Source: Ceriagrion tenellum (taxonomy: Eukaryota > Arthropoda > Insecta > Odonata > Coenagrionidae). Taken from it: DNA of 64,000 nt. The stretch's first letter is position 1, and each line of letters begins with the position of its first letter. A program made the translations under genes and the position numbers. Of this stretch, positions 1-11,586 are shown piece by piece. A model generated the notes under the pieces. It saw only the letters and a program-made list of their open reading frames with translations. It had not been told where the DNA came from and searched no databases. The stretch covers positions 120,425,117-120,489,116 of the forward strand of contig OY720639.1 of assembly GCA_963169105.1 (NCBI GenBank). Direction: 5' to 3'.

Positions 1-1261
1 ACATATAATTTTAACCTTATTCTATACGTTTTCAATAGAATCTTAATTACAAATAAAGGCTCGTACAGCTCATCAGCGGAATTTTTTAATTGTGGAATAT
101 TTGTGGGGCTAAAAATTTGAACTGTTTGAACGAAAATTTCTCAAATCAAAACAATGCCGAAACAAAAGAAGGCTGAATTTCACGTGGGCTGTCATGTTTG
201 TTTTTAAGTTTTCTTCATTTCGAATACATTAATGTAGCAATAGTATTTGTTTAAATGCCGTTAACCCCTTCTTATTGCTGTTGGATTATCTATTAAATCC
301 TCCATTAGCTCTTAGTGGCAGAAAACTAAAAATGACCGGAAATATATGATAATTTACGAAAATTATTGTAATTTACCATGGTAATTTACCTAATATGAAA
401 ATTATGGTTATTTACCCATCTCTAATCAATACCAAAGAAACTTTAAAACAATGGAGTTCCTAAAAAATATATATGACATGTCCATTCTCCGTCAAAAGTG
501 ACATTCTTTATTAAAAAATGGCTCCCAACAAATAAAACGCTAGCCACTTAAACCTAATATCCTTGGTAGGTAACTACCTCATCTTATTATTACTACACCT
601 TAATGAGACTATATCTAAAATGACAAGAGGGAATTTTAATGAATTGATAAAAAATAGTAAAAAAGTTCTTGGAACTATTATTAAATACATTGAGAGAGTT
701 GTTCATTTTTTTCATTGAGTTCTCAAGAGAAGAATGGTCCAGGACGCAGGTGTATTGTGGGTTGTATAAAGGTCTCAATAAGCTGTCACACTGCTGTAAC
801 AACATTGCCATAAAGAAAGATTAAATGAGCAACAAAAAACTTCATGAGTTATATTAGCACTCAAATAGCTATTTTTCTCCATTATTTGGTTCATCAACAT
901 GGACTTTTGCAGTGGTTCTCTCTATATGTGTTTGCAAATACCATCACTTGAACTGTAGACAAACCCCATTAGACAAAACTGGAATGCTCCATTCAGACAC
1001 AAATGTTATCAATAAATTAGACCCAAGCCTTTTCTTTTGGATAAGAATTTCATCAGGAAAGAAAATGAGGGAGATAAAAAAATCAACCAGGTTTGGATTA
1101 AAATTCAATCTAGAGCTTCCGCTTTCCAAAAGAACCTAAATCTCAACTTTCACATAGAAGCATACTAAGAGATGACTCACCCAACACATACATGTACTTT
1201 TGCTTAAAGGTTAAATTTAAAATGGAGCAACTAAACTATTCTAGGAAAATTATTAACTTAC
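1..1261 (-). other. CNEP1R1: CNEP1R1 intron 3 (partial)
   Basis: Follows the exon 3 donor. I see no exon for the conserved C terminus and no recognisable repeat here. Confidence 0.6.
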
Positions 1262-1396
1262 CGAGAATAATACTGGCAAGGGTAAAGTATGGATGATTCC
1301 ACAGTGACTGAGTGAATGACACAGCAGACGTCTGTGGGTCTGAGAGCCAATGCCACGCTCCTGCTGCTGTACATATTGACACCACAGCAAGGAGAA
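1262..1396 (-). CDS. CNEP1R1: CNEP1R1 exon 3
   Basis: 135 bp between acceptor ttttctctgcag and donor GTAAGT. It encodes the first transmembrane helix, the conserved SLWNHP stretch and the start of the second helix. Phase 1 at both ends. Confidence 0.92.
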
Positions 1397-4300
1397 CTGC
1401 AGAGAAAATTTTTGTATCAATGAAAAACTCCAAAAATCTGACATCAATAATTAAAGAGTTAAGCTTTTTGAACATGCTTCTACATGAAAATAATATGAAC
1501 ATAATACAATTGAAGGACATTATGCATGATCTGAAACATTATTTCCTCTAAGCAAGAAACCACTGAGTGTAACTTTTATTATTGAAGGGTAATAACATGT
1601 CAAATGATCCAATAAAAATTCAAACAGTTGCACAACCATTTTTGTAAGAATCCATATTTGTACATGCATACCACAGTACCACACCACTGAAGTATGTACC
1701 GCAATGGGTAAAGAATAGATGATTGAGCTAGAGTTTCAATTCTTAAGGGATTTCTGGGAATTGTAAATAATTGTGAAATAGAATCAAATTATATGCTGAC
1801 ACTACCACTCTGATTGTTTCTTTAACAATTGTGTTCTCCTGGTTCCATTCAAAAATTGCCAGCCATACAATTTAACTTCAATTTTCCACTAATTCAGCAC
1901 CTCTATAAAACTTGTACCAGTTGTCTCAAACTTCAAGTTTTAACTATATGCTGTGCTTCTGCATATCTTTCTAGCCTGTAAGCCACGTATGAATGATAGC
2001 TACCCCAGTGGAGAAAATCAAGTCAATGAATGGTTGATTTACTGCACCAAACTAGTTTATAACTACTATGTTTCTATGACGAGTAAAATCTCAAGCTCGA
2101 ACTATTTAACCTTTGTAGTGCTTATAAAATACCTTAATATTCTCTTAGCCACATATTATTAATACCACCCCCAACGGAAAAAATGAAGTCAAAATATGAT
2201 TGATGTGACCATGAAGATATTTTTGTTAGCTTCTAGAAAAAAAAGGGTTTATTCCACACACAAAGCAATAACTAAGATCACTGACTACTAAGTTCCATTT
2301 CAACAATAAAGAAATGTGAAAGGAAAAAAGAAAAACCAATTAAGCATTTTCCATTATGTTTAAAATAGAATGCTTTCAGAGACCCTCCTCCGTCACTGTT
2401 AGTTCTTGAGATAATGAGAATAGAATAAACATCAACATTATCAACAACTTGCATGTGCCACCTTGGAAAAATGGCTGCCACAAGAAAACAAGGACTAATT
2501 TTTTTTAAATCATTGCATTTAACTGCCGATGAATTTGAGTATGCATGTACAAAAAATATTTTTTTTCAACAATGGTCATGCAACCATCATAGGATCATTT
2601 TAAATGGAATGTCTCAGAAGCTCCAACATTAGCAGTATAACAAAACTAAGTCAAGTAGCTAACACAGAGAGTAGAATGTCATTCAAACTCTATTCCTGTC
2701 AAACAGAACACAATGACCTCCCAAAAGTTTCATTCGGGCTTTTCTCGATCATCAAATTTTCCTTCGATCATACAAACACGAACATGTCTAACAAAGGTTA
2801 CATTCTCAAATGGAATGCCACATCCCATTCTCAGGCAGTATAACATGAACGACAAAGCAAACCTTTGAGCAATAATAACAATTGACAGGATTGCTGTGTC
2901 ACTAGTTTCAACCTCCAACAGGAGAGTTCTCCCGATTAGGATACTTAGATAATTTGCAAATAAGTTTCAAATACATGGCACAGCCATTTCTTGAGCAAAG
3001 AGATGGAGTTCCCTTTGACTTTTCTCCTGCAACACAAAGAACTTGGCAGAACAAAGAAGTCCGGTTATTAATAACATAGTCAAAGAGGAGGTTCATTTTG
3101 AGAAGAAAGGTACTGAGAGCAATGTCATGCGAAGGAGAATATGAGAAGGTTTGAAGAGGAACAGATTGTTACCATGATAATGATGGAATTAATTATCAAT
3201 AGGGTGGGTCATTTTGCCTCTTTAATCTCCGAGCAAAATGCAAAACCCAGCAAAAGTAGCCCACTCATATGGGCATTACAGATTTATTCCAAATCGAACA
3301 GTACCTTCTGTAACATTTTTTGCTTCTAAGTTTTGAAAATTTTACTGAAAACATCAAAAGTGTCAATTTTAGTTTGGTTAAAGTGACCATACCGGTTAGA
3401 ATGTCTCTAGCGATTGACACTGACTTCAAGCCTCAATATGCCAGTTATATGCCTCTGGGGGACATGGATATCTCCTCTGAGGCTGGAAAAAGAAGAAAAT
3501 TCAGTACAATTAAGTGGTTGTACAACTCCTCGCCCACCTGGCTTGTGAGGCTTGCCTAGCAACTAAGTAATTTAGGTCCTTACTGAGTTTTGTAAACTAT
3601 TCTGGACTGAGATGAGGTAAGTCACATTGTAATAGTTCACACGATGTAACTGGAAGCTTTTCACAGGCAGATAGTTTTGAAACTATAGCCTGTGAGACCT
3701 GAGTAAAAATGGGGGCTGGAACAAGAGCCGTCATTATGTGTGAAGAGAGCTTAGAATGGCAGTTCATTGACATGCAATGGGTAAACAGCCCATTGAACAA
3801 GTTTTCTTTCTTATCCCTGTAATTTTCAAAGGATACTGCCCTTCCAACCACTCTAGGTGTTCATTCGGTCTCAACCTAGATATCAATCTCATCAAAGCCT
3901 CCTTTGAGATGGCTCATGGTGCACTGAAAAACAGCTGCAGTGTCATCATGCCCAGAGCCAGAGGGTGGTGTGATGTGACAAATGTATTGAGAGTTAGATT
4001 CATCCACAAGTGACGAGTGCTCTTCTTTAACCATACCCGAGTGAGTAGGTATCAACCATAAGGCCATCAAAGTATAGACTTGTATGTAATTGGATCATCT
4101 ATAGAACTCTGTTGTTTTCAATCCCTAGCAACACGAATTTTCAGACACCTTATTTCGCCCTCGTATAAAATCAAAGCAGATTTTACACTGTTAGATTACT
4201 CAGAAGATATAAATTCCACCTTTTAAAACTGCAAGAAGCACAATTGATGTTATATATGCCAAGGTCCCCTCTCTTATATTGTATCTCTGAGGAATCATTA

Positions 4301-7300
4301 CTGTATCAGTCAAATCTAGTTTGGTCTTGGATGTTCTGTATCTGGGATTTGTGTATAGTGCACTGAATACCTCATCGTTAGCAGAAATTTCCTTGGCTTA
4401 GTCCTCAACACCGGCTTCAGCATCACTATAATGTTGACCACCACTTGAAAGCGACATTGGAGAAGCATTTGAATTAGGAGACCAAATGAGGGCCAGAATA
4501 TGTATGGGACGTGTCAAGTTTCATGTACATTTTACCCTTTTAATCAATTGTTCCATTACCAGTAAGTCAACAGACCTAAGTGACCAATTCTTGGAACTCT
4601 CTGATCAAGAAAAAACAGGTTCTCAAGGAGAGGAACCTTCATGTCTTTTGGAAACATGCATGCAGAAAAGTCAGTGTATTTATAGAGGGCTAAGCCAAAA
4701 AGTTATGAGGTTTGCTCAGTGAAATATGCCAATTGAACCATAGTTCTACAGTCAAGAACTTTCAGTATGCTAATTTATTCATCATTTCACGACATAATTA
4801 GTAGAATTATTCTGTTATGTGCTACTGTAAGAATGGATGCTTTATCCCAGTGAACCCATAGTTCACTTTCAAATTGTTCAGCAACAGAAGAAAATATTCA
4901 AGCTCTATTACTTTGGGACACCAAGCAAAATTGCCACCAGACTTCTGGAAAGCAGAGGAGAACATCTTCCTTCGTTGGAAGTTTCACTACATTGAAATTC
5001 TAGGGATTCCAATTAAAAATCATGTGATGATTTACTCCACGAAGAACAAAATTTGAAAGTGACATTCTAATGACTGAATGAAAAGCTGTGCAAATTCAGA
5101 GGACAAGCCTGGGAATGCAGTCCTATGATAAAGGATCTATGGGTGAGTCAAAGAGACAGTGCCCGAGTAGACAGGACATCCACTAAACCTGGTGAACAAA
5201 GGAAGCAAAATGAGGTGTGCGATCTGTAGAGATTCAAATGTGGAAAGCTAAAGCGAGAAAGTGAGGGCTTAGGTTGTCTCTGACAGCCAGGCTGAATGTT
5301 GCTGAGTGGGGAAGGGGGAGCACTGCTGTAGTGAAGAGCCAGATGGGCGGGGACAGGGGATACTTGGTGTAATGTGACATTTTATAACCAATAAAATGTG
5401 ACATATCCTATCACAGTGCAGCAGGCTCATAAAACTCAGTAAGGACCTGAGGTGCTCGGTCATTTGACAAGCACTGCTGGGCAGGTGAGCGAGGAGCGGT
5501 CCAATTTTTCCCTTCTTCCAGCCTCTGAGGAGGCATCCCAGCCCCCCAGTGACATACAACTGGCATACTGAGGCTTGAATGTCAATTTACAATTGCAAGT
5601 GACATCTTACCCAAAAAATGGTCACTTTAATCAAACTAAAATTAATGATAACTGGTGTTTTTAGTTGAAATTTTGAAACTTAGAGGCAAAAATTCTCACA
5701 GAAGATATAATCCGATATAAAAAAAATTATATTAGTAATGTCCGTTTGGGTGGGGCACTTTGGCCTGGTATTACATTTCACACCTAGAAAAAAAGGGCAA
5801 AACAACACACCCTCACTGTTACGTTTCCTAGTTTACACATTACACATATGAGAGTATATGCTCTTAAGTACACTCAGTAAAAAACAAATAGCACAAATCA
5901 TGAAAACTTCAGACCTACGCTGGGGGAATGACATGCAAAACATTTGCAGCACTAAATTAAAGAAACTTGGACATACCGATTAAACACCAAGGTCATCAGA
6001 TAAAAAGTGAATTAGTGATGCTACTTCACTGTGGATAGCTTACATCCAGGATATGACACCAGCATATGGGACATTGTACAGAAATGTTTCACGAATGAAA
6101 AAAGCACCATGGAAAGCAGCATACTTCATTAAAAACTGCTACATCTGAGCAGATTATGACAACTGGTTAAAGGACAAGGTAGGGAGCTGCTATAGGCTAT
6201 GTGATAGATATGTGATTGCTTGAGAAGTTCAGGCCCTGCCAGTTTCAGGATGAAAAGGAAGATATTTTAACCCATATTAAATAATACAAGTACCCCAGAA
6301 CTGATAGAAGCAACAACATAACAGTGATAGGTAAAAAAATTCCTTTCCTCCAATAAAATACTCCATTAATATGTCATTCACCTTTATTCTTCACCTCTTT
6401 TAAGTTCTATTCCCTACTCCCTCCCCCCTTCTCATGGCTAGTGTCCTAACACCCCCTGCCACAAACCCCAGCAGCAGCTTGCAGGGTAGAATATAGATGT
6501 ATGCATTGAATAGGCTCTTTTCTAAGCAATGCACCAGATTATGGTATATTTCTATTAGGTTTACTTTCCATTTTTTGTGAGGAACAGCTGACATTTAACA
6601 TGTCAGGCTCAACATTTCACACATTTGAAATTGTTCAATATTTATTGTAGAGATTTATTGTAAAGATATATGCATGATGAGGGTGAATGGTTAAGTAATT
6701 GAACAAGTGGATGATTTTGTGTACTTAGGTAAGATGTTTGAAAGATGGATGGATAGATGATGAGATAAAGAGACATGCGAATGCCGGAAGGAAAGTGGTA
6801 GGTAGAATGTGGAGCATATCAAGGAATGAGTGCGTCTAAGGAAGTGAAAATCACCGTGTACAAAAGTGTACTTCTCCCCACTTTGTTGTATGGTAGTGAA
6901 ATATGGGTATGTCAGAATAAACATAAGAGTAGACTAAATGCAGTGGGTATGAGTTATCTGAGGAGTGTTTACAGCAACAGTAAGATGGATAGAGTCAGGA
7001 ATGAGTGGGTAATACATGAATGTGAGCTAGATGCTCCAGTAATGGACATATATGAAAGGAGTGTGCTTCGTTGGTTAGGCCATGTTGAGAGAATGGATGA
7101 GAGTCGAATAACGAAACAGATATATAAGAGTGAAATGAATGATGCAAGAGGGAGAGGTAGGCCGAGAAAGTTGTGGTTGAATGTGGTTGAGGAAATTCTT
7201 AGGAGGAATATTGTCTTAAAAACAGGAGGGCGTGTATGGGGTAAATGAGGCAAAACAGGTTTGAAAGGAAAGGAGGGCATGGAGGATATTATTGAAGCAG

Positions 7301-10300
7301 AGTTAGGTGTACAAATATGTATTTATGAGTAAAACTTTGTGACAGTGCCCACCCCGGAAGGGAACTGCGCGATTGGTACATATGTATGTAGAGATTTGTA
7401 AATCCCAAAATCTAAAATTTCCTAATTCTGGTATTTTGAACCTTGAAATTCCACAGATATAATAAAGTAATCTCGGGCATCGTCCTCAGGGCATCTGCCC
7501 TGAGGACGATGGTGGAGGTAGCTATTGAAATGTAGGCCAACAATTATCTAACCTGGTGGAAAACCCAAGAAGACTGTTTGACACTATAAGACAACGATGT
7601 CCCAAAAGACTATTAGTATCATACGCCATGAAAAAACCAAATCATATTTTATTCCACAGATATAAATTATATTGAAGTAAAATAAGTACATATTGAAAAC
7701 TATTGCCATTCTTTTAATTGGTAGTGAAGATATTAAATGCTACAAACAGCTCTTTAACAATATATAAGCCACTGCCTCACTGTCCAAGTTGGATACAATA
7801 TTTGCATGCAAATATTAGGTCCACATAAATTTCCTTCTAAATTAGTATTAAGCATTATGGTGGTTACCAAAGTGCAGTATACTTGTTTAAGAAGATGATA
7901 AAAAAATAAAAAACAATATTATAGTAAATAAAAATGTAGACTACAGATTTAAGTAGCTGCATTTAACAGAAATTTTAGCAGAGGAATTAGGTTTCCTAAG
8001 TTTATTAAAAATGAAAAAGAGGATAACGCTAATGAAGCCAATAGATTACTCAAAGGCTCCAAGAAGAAATCGTAGCTGGATTTAGAATGGATGATAGCAT
8101 TGATAAAGGCATACATTAGGCACATAAATTTCAGTGGTATCTTGAACTGCAGATGAGGGATCCCAAATAATTTGCCTTTAGTCATCAGAACAACATTTAC
8201 CTACCTATTAAATAAGACCAAAACTAGAGATAGAAATAAATTCAAGGTAAGACCCTCAAAAAAATTGAGTACATAAATACTTTATATCCTGATAATGTTG
8301 AGGTTAAAAAAAAACAGGAGGGTACAACCCTGAGACCTCGTATTCATTGAACAAGAACACCTCATTCGTTAAGCTTCTCCTTGGTTCAGATCAGAGAAAC
8401 ATTGCTCTTAATCCCATCGTATGTAATAGCCTCTTAATGCTCATCTCCGGTTCAAGTTATTTATGGCAAACATAAAGCTAACTATTATCCCCGAGGGTCT
8501 TATTCATGCATAAACTATCATAATTTACATACACCTCATTAGGGTACATATATAGAGGAGAAGGTAGAACGAAAATCGTTAATTACGATAAATACGTGGA
8601 TGTTGTAACGTTCTCAACAGGTGAGATGGTGGGGGAAATTTTCCCATTAAGTTCTTTTGTGCTAACAACTGAAGCTTGATAAATATCAAACATGTTAGCA
8701 ATGATTTAATGGAATCATCAATATTTGCCAAAATACCCTATTGCAGCACTAAAAACTACAAAGCAAGGGCATCCATTGTCTACCTTTCTTCCCTAACTAT
8801 ATTTTATAATTTATTACAACCATGATATACCTCCTGCAGCTAGCAAAACTTGTCTCAATTTTAACCTTAGTGGCACTTATGGGTAACCAACACATTTACA
8901 TGCACCAAATTACATATGACAGATTGATATGTATTGGTAATTTTAAGCAATTTTAAATTAAATAAGAGTATAAAATATGAGGAGCTTCCATACAGCCAGC
9001 CATATAGTCTGAAATACTAATCGATTAGTTGGTTTCATACATTAGTACAGAAATTCGAGCATGCTCTATTAGCTTGACCCAAAGGAATTTTTACACCAAG
9101 GACTTTCAACCTGAATCTATATGGAATAATTCCACTAAGGGACACAGTGCACTTCTTTGTACTGAATTCATATAAAAAATTGTACACAACTTGGACCGTG
9201 AGAGATTGTCTTAAGATTGATGATTAGCATGCAGAAGCTGTATTAGATCAATAATCAATGCCTATTCAAGATTAAAATAATGCATACCATAAAATTCTAA
9301 CAAAGTACATTTTTGAAATTCCTACATGCATAACCATGAATAAAATTAGACAGGGACAACTTCACAACGTTCACACAAAAATGGAGAAACGAGTATTTTC
9401 TCGGGAAAACAGACGTTGAATAATGTTTAAAGATAAGGCAACAGAGGAGTGTAGGTCACAACATATGAATACAGAGCATATTTTCTCCCTTCATCCATCA
9501 ATTTTGTCATACTGTAACACAGTCGAACTCTCTTCAATCACGAGGTCATTTTTCACACACAACTCTAAGGATCATTTGTACAATAATTTCTCAAAGATAT
9601 TAAAATTGATAGCTTCAACCATAATTTTCCCAATCACAGTCATTTTTGTGCAGCTGACAGAATCAGTATTGTAAGATTTACGATCCATAATTGCATAGAA
9701 ACTCACATGGGGTATCAAACACCCCATTCACTGCAGTGTGCTCTTCTTGGCTGTAGTACCATTTATGCATATGCCCCGGAATGGAAAAAAAGGACAGTCA
9801 CAAATGACAGAAAAAGAGATTGAGATCTTTACTACCACCAGTATCCCTGAAAACAATGACTTCACACAGACGTGAGTTGAGCTGTCATTACTGCATTTCC
9901 TGGACTTGTCGGTGAAAAATAACCTTGTGATTTAGGCTTTCAAGCATTCCCCCCCACTGTCAGTTCCATTTATCTCCAAACAAAGTATAATGAAGTGATT
10001 TGATAAATTACCACCTATTTAATCCCATTCAGGAAGTCGTTAATTTCAAAACAATTCATCAAATCCACTACAACCACACAAACCAAAGTACTAGGTAAAT
10101 ATTTCGGCTACATTTCTGATTGACTACGGGAATTTTTATCAAAGCTAGGAAACACAGTTTTTAAGTTTCATAATGCCCTTAAACTGTGATATTGCATGTC
10201 TATGTAAAAACTGTTCATCCCATGATACTACTTGCAAGCTGTAAATTATTCAAGACTTCCACAGAACTTCCACTGTTGGTTCAGGCAAATTTCATCACCA

Positions 10301-11586
10301 ACATAGTTGATAAAAGGCAGGTTATGAAGCTATTACAATTAATCAATAAAGTACTTCCTTGAGGACAGGAAGCAAAAGATCTTCGAAAGAGCTAAGATAG
10401 GCATTTCCCAACAACAAAATCTCTACTCACTCCTCCATCGGATGGTTGCCGGTTGCAAACATGCAATCACTTCAGTCAAGCGCCTCTCAAAAGCCTTCAA
10501 GTCTAGAAAGAAAGTCAAACTAATTGGTTCAAGGCAAAAATCAAACACCTGCGGAGAAAAGATCATATTGAACGTTTTTTCGAGTCATTCCTTCAAAGAG
10601 AAAAGAAAGAGGGAATCACAGACTCGATGTTTACATAGAGCAATTAATTCTGAAAGGGACTGAGCAAAAAAACTACCGAAATAAAAAAATTACACATCAT
10701 TTGGTAGTTTTGACCAATTTCAAGAGAATTGAGAGAAGTATACCAACGATTCGGAGGAGGAAAGCCAGGGAAAAGAAAGCCAATGTCAAATTAGATTATA
10801 GGCCAGCAAAAATGATACTTACCGTGGGCCCTGTTCATTTTACACTGAGGAATCTCGAAACTTAAGAGAATATATAAATATGCGGTTGCTTGCTTAAGCA
10901 ATTCTATCCTTCAACCGTGAGCTTGAAATGTACAAGGGAAGGTAAAAAAAATCTTCTGTCACTTTGTTTTTAATCCTTCATTCACTAGAACCCAAACGTC
11001 TGTCTACGCTTATCACAAACCATCACTAAATGGTCAGGAGCACTAAATGTTATTGAGAGGTAGCGGATCCATTTCGGTCTAACTTGCTGGATTTACTGTT
11101 AAATTGCAATTTTGATGTCAGGTAACCCACCTGTAATTTTGTCCAATGTATCAATGTTTCTCTCCACTGTCATTGCGGCAGAGTGACTAGGCGAGCAGTA
11201 AGCGGTTGATTTAATATTCACTTTCTAATAGAGCCGGGCCAAGATTATTACGTTGGAACTCAGGCTTAACACAAACGATCAGAATCTTGGCTCTCGCCCC
11301 TCTCATATGATCTTGGCCTTTGCAATTTAACCTGAAGCGACAAGAGACTATACCTTTCATCGGGAAGAGCAACTGCAAGCTGGGGGTAATTATTCACAAG
11401 AAAACTCGGAAAGATACTCAGCGTGGAGGGTATTGTCGGTGAATTTCATGACGGTCACCAAACTAATTAAAGGGCACTTTATTACGAAAGTGAGAGATTT
11501 CAAATCAGAAAGCATGGACGAGAGGACGAATTATCATTCGATTTGAAATATCACTAACCTTCACATGCTGTCTGCTCCAGCGACAT
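1262..11586 (-). CDS. CNEP1R1: CNEP1R1 (TMEM188), nuclear envelope phosphatase regulatory subunit 1; 5' part, three exons
   Basis: Three exons (11586-11559, 10502-10431, 1396-1262) join in phase 1 at both junctions and give 79 residues. They start MSLEQTACE, continue DLKAFERRLTEV and LQPATIRWR, and run into the first membrane helix (ILLAVVSICTAAGAWHWL), then SFTQSLWNHPYFTLASIIL, the start of the second helix. I recognise the CNEP1R1 pattern (LEQ..DLKAFERRL, CLQPAT, TGAW.WL, SLWNHP.FT). In animals this small two-helix membrane protein binds and activates the CTDNEP1 phosphatase, which dephosphorylates lipin at the nuclear envelope/ER and so controls phosphatidate and membrane synthesis. The family is about 125 residues long, so about 45 C-terminal residues are missing; I see no such exon in 1-1261 and they should lie left of the window. 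The start was chosen because it matches the conserved N terminus and has A at -3. Intron 2 is about 9 kb. Confidence 0.9.
3201..5813. mobile_element. Long-inverted-repeat (foldback-type) element in CNEP1R1 intron 2
   Basis: Sequence from about 3201 to 3640 recurs, inverted and diverged, at about 5390 to 5813. Landmarks shared by both arms include AGGGTG at the outer ends, TTTTGCTTCTAAG/TTTTGCCTCTAAG, TTAGTTTGGTTAAAGTGACC, CAAGCCTCAATATGCCAG and GGTCCTTACTGAGTTTT. The roughly 1.7 kb centre shows no recognisable protein. Arms of over 400 bp at roughly 70-80% identity by eye, and no clear target duplication, suggest an old foldback or long-TIR DNA element. The transposon class is not identified. 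Confidence 0.7.
6640..7390 (+). mobile_element. LINE family A, 3' fragment (non-LTR retrotransposon)
   Basis: An open stretch at 6826-7248 encodes the end of a reverse-transcriptase ORF (VYKSVLLPTLLYGSEIW, VRNEWVIHECELDAPV, RWLGHVERMDESRITKQIY, GRGRPRKLWL), typical of a widespread arthropod APE-type LINE group. It continues into a 3' UTR with GTGCCCACCCCGGAAGGGAA and ends in TACATATGTATGTA, the kind of short-repeat tail used by such LINEs. An upstream stretch from about 6670 encodes the RVNG.VIEQVDDFVYLG region with frameshifts. 5'-truncated. Confidence 0.85.
7478..7535 (+). repeat. Short palindrome with hammerhead-like core motifs
   Basis: CATCGTCCTCAGGGCA (7478-7493) is followed after 2 nt by its exact reverse complement (7496-7511). 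From 7500 the plus strand reads CTGAGGA, one C, GATGG, a 9-nt loop, CTATT, GAAA; this resembles a hammerhead core (CTGANGA, stem II, GAAA) with two G-U pairs in stem II. It could be the end of a Penelope-like or related element, but no coding part is present. Confidence 0.35.
10431..10502 (-). CDS. CNEP1R1: CNEP1R1 exon 2
   Basis: 72 bp between a pyrimidine-rich acceptor (tttctttctag) and the donor GTGAGT. It encodes DLKAFERRLTEV to IRWR and enters and leaves in phase 1. Confidence 0.92.
10503..11558 (-). other. CNEP1R1: CNEP1R1 intron 1
   Basis: Contains the candidate alternative promoter/first exon near 10823-10880; otherwise nothing recognised. Confidence 0.7.
10823..10880 (-). promoter_or_regulatory. 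CNEP1R1: Candidate alternative promoter and first exon of CNEP1R1 in intron 1
   Basis: On the minus strand, TATTTATATA (10880-10871) is centred about 30 bp upstream of an arthropod initiator-like TCAGT (A at 10846). Next come an ATG at 10838, five codons (MNRAH) plus one base, and a strong donor, GTAAGT (10822-10817). The phase is right for joining to exon 2, which would give MNRAHDLKAFERR. The 16-bp coding stretch could be an alternative first exon with a very short leader, or a chance arrangement; the CAG before it could also act as an acceptor. No transcript evidence is visible here. Confidence 0.4.
11559..11586 (-). CDS. CNEP1R1: CNEP1R1 exon 1 (coding part)
   Basis: ATG at 11586 encodes MSLEQTACE plus one base (G), followed by the donor GTTAGT. 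The 5' UTR lies above 11586, and the flank has a CCAAT motif on this strand near 11626-11630. Confidence 0.85.

Larger units (their letters stand above)
1397..10430 (-). other. CNEP1R1: CNEP1R1 intron 2
   Basis: About 9 kb. It holds the long-inverted-repeat element, the LINE A fragment and the short palindrome listed separately. The rest (1397-3200, 5814-6640, 7540-10430) shows nothing I recognise. Confidence 0.7.

Noticed and set aside
1..1261. Search for the last CNEP1R1 exons in this interval
   Set aside because: No reading frame resembles the conserved HKRV.AP.I..RCR..L region, so these exons are taken to be outside the window.
6969..7280. A 103-codon minus-strand frame
   Set aside because: Opposite strand of the LINE A open frame at 6826-7248.
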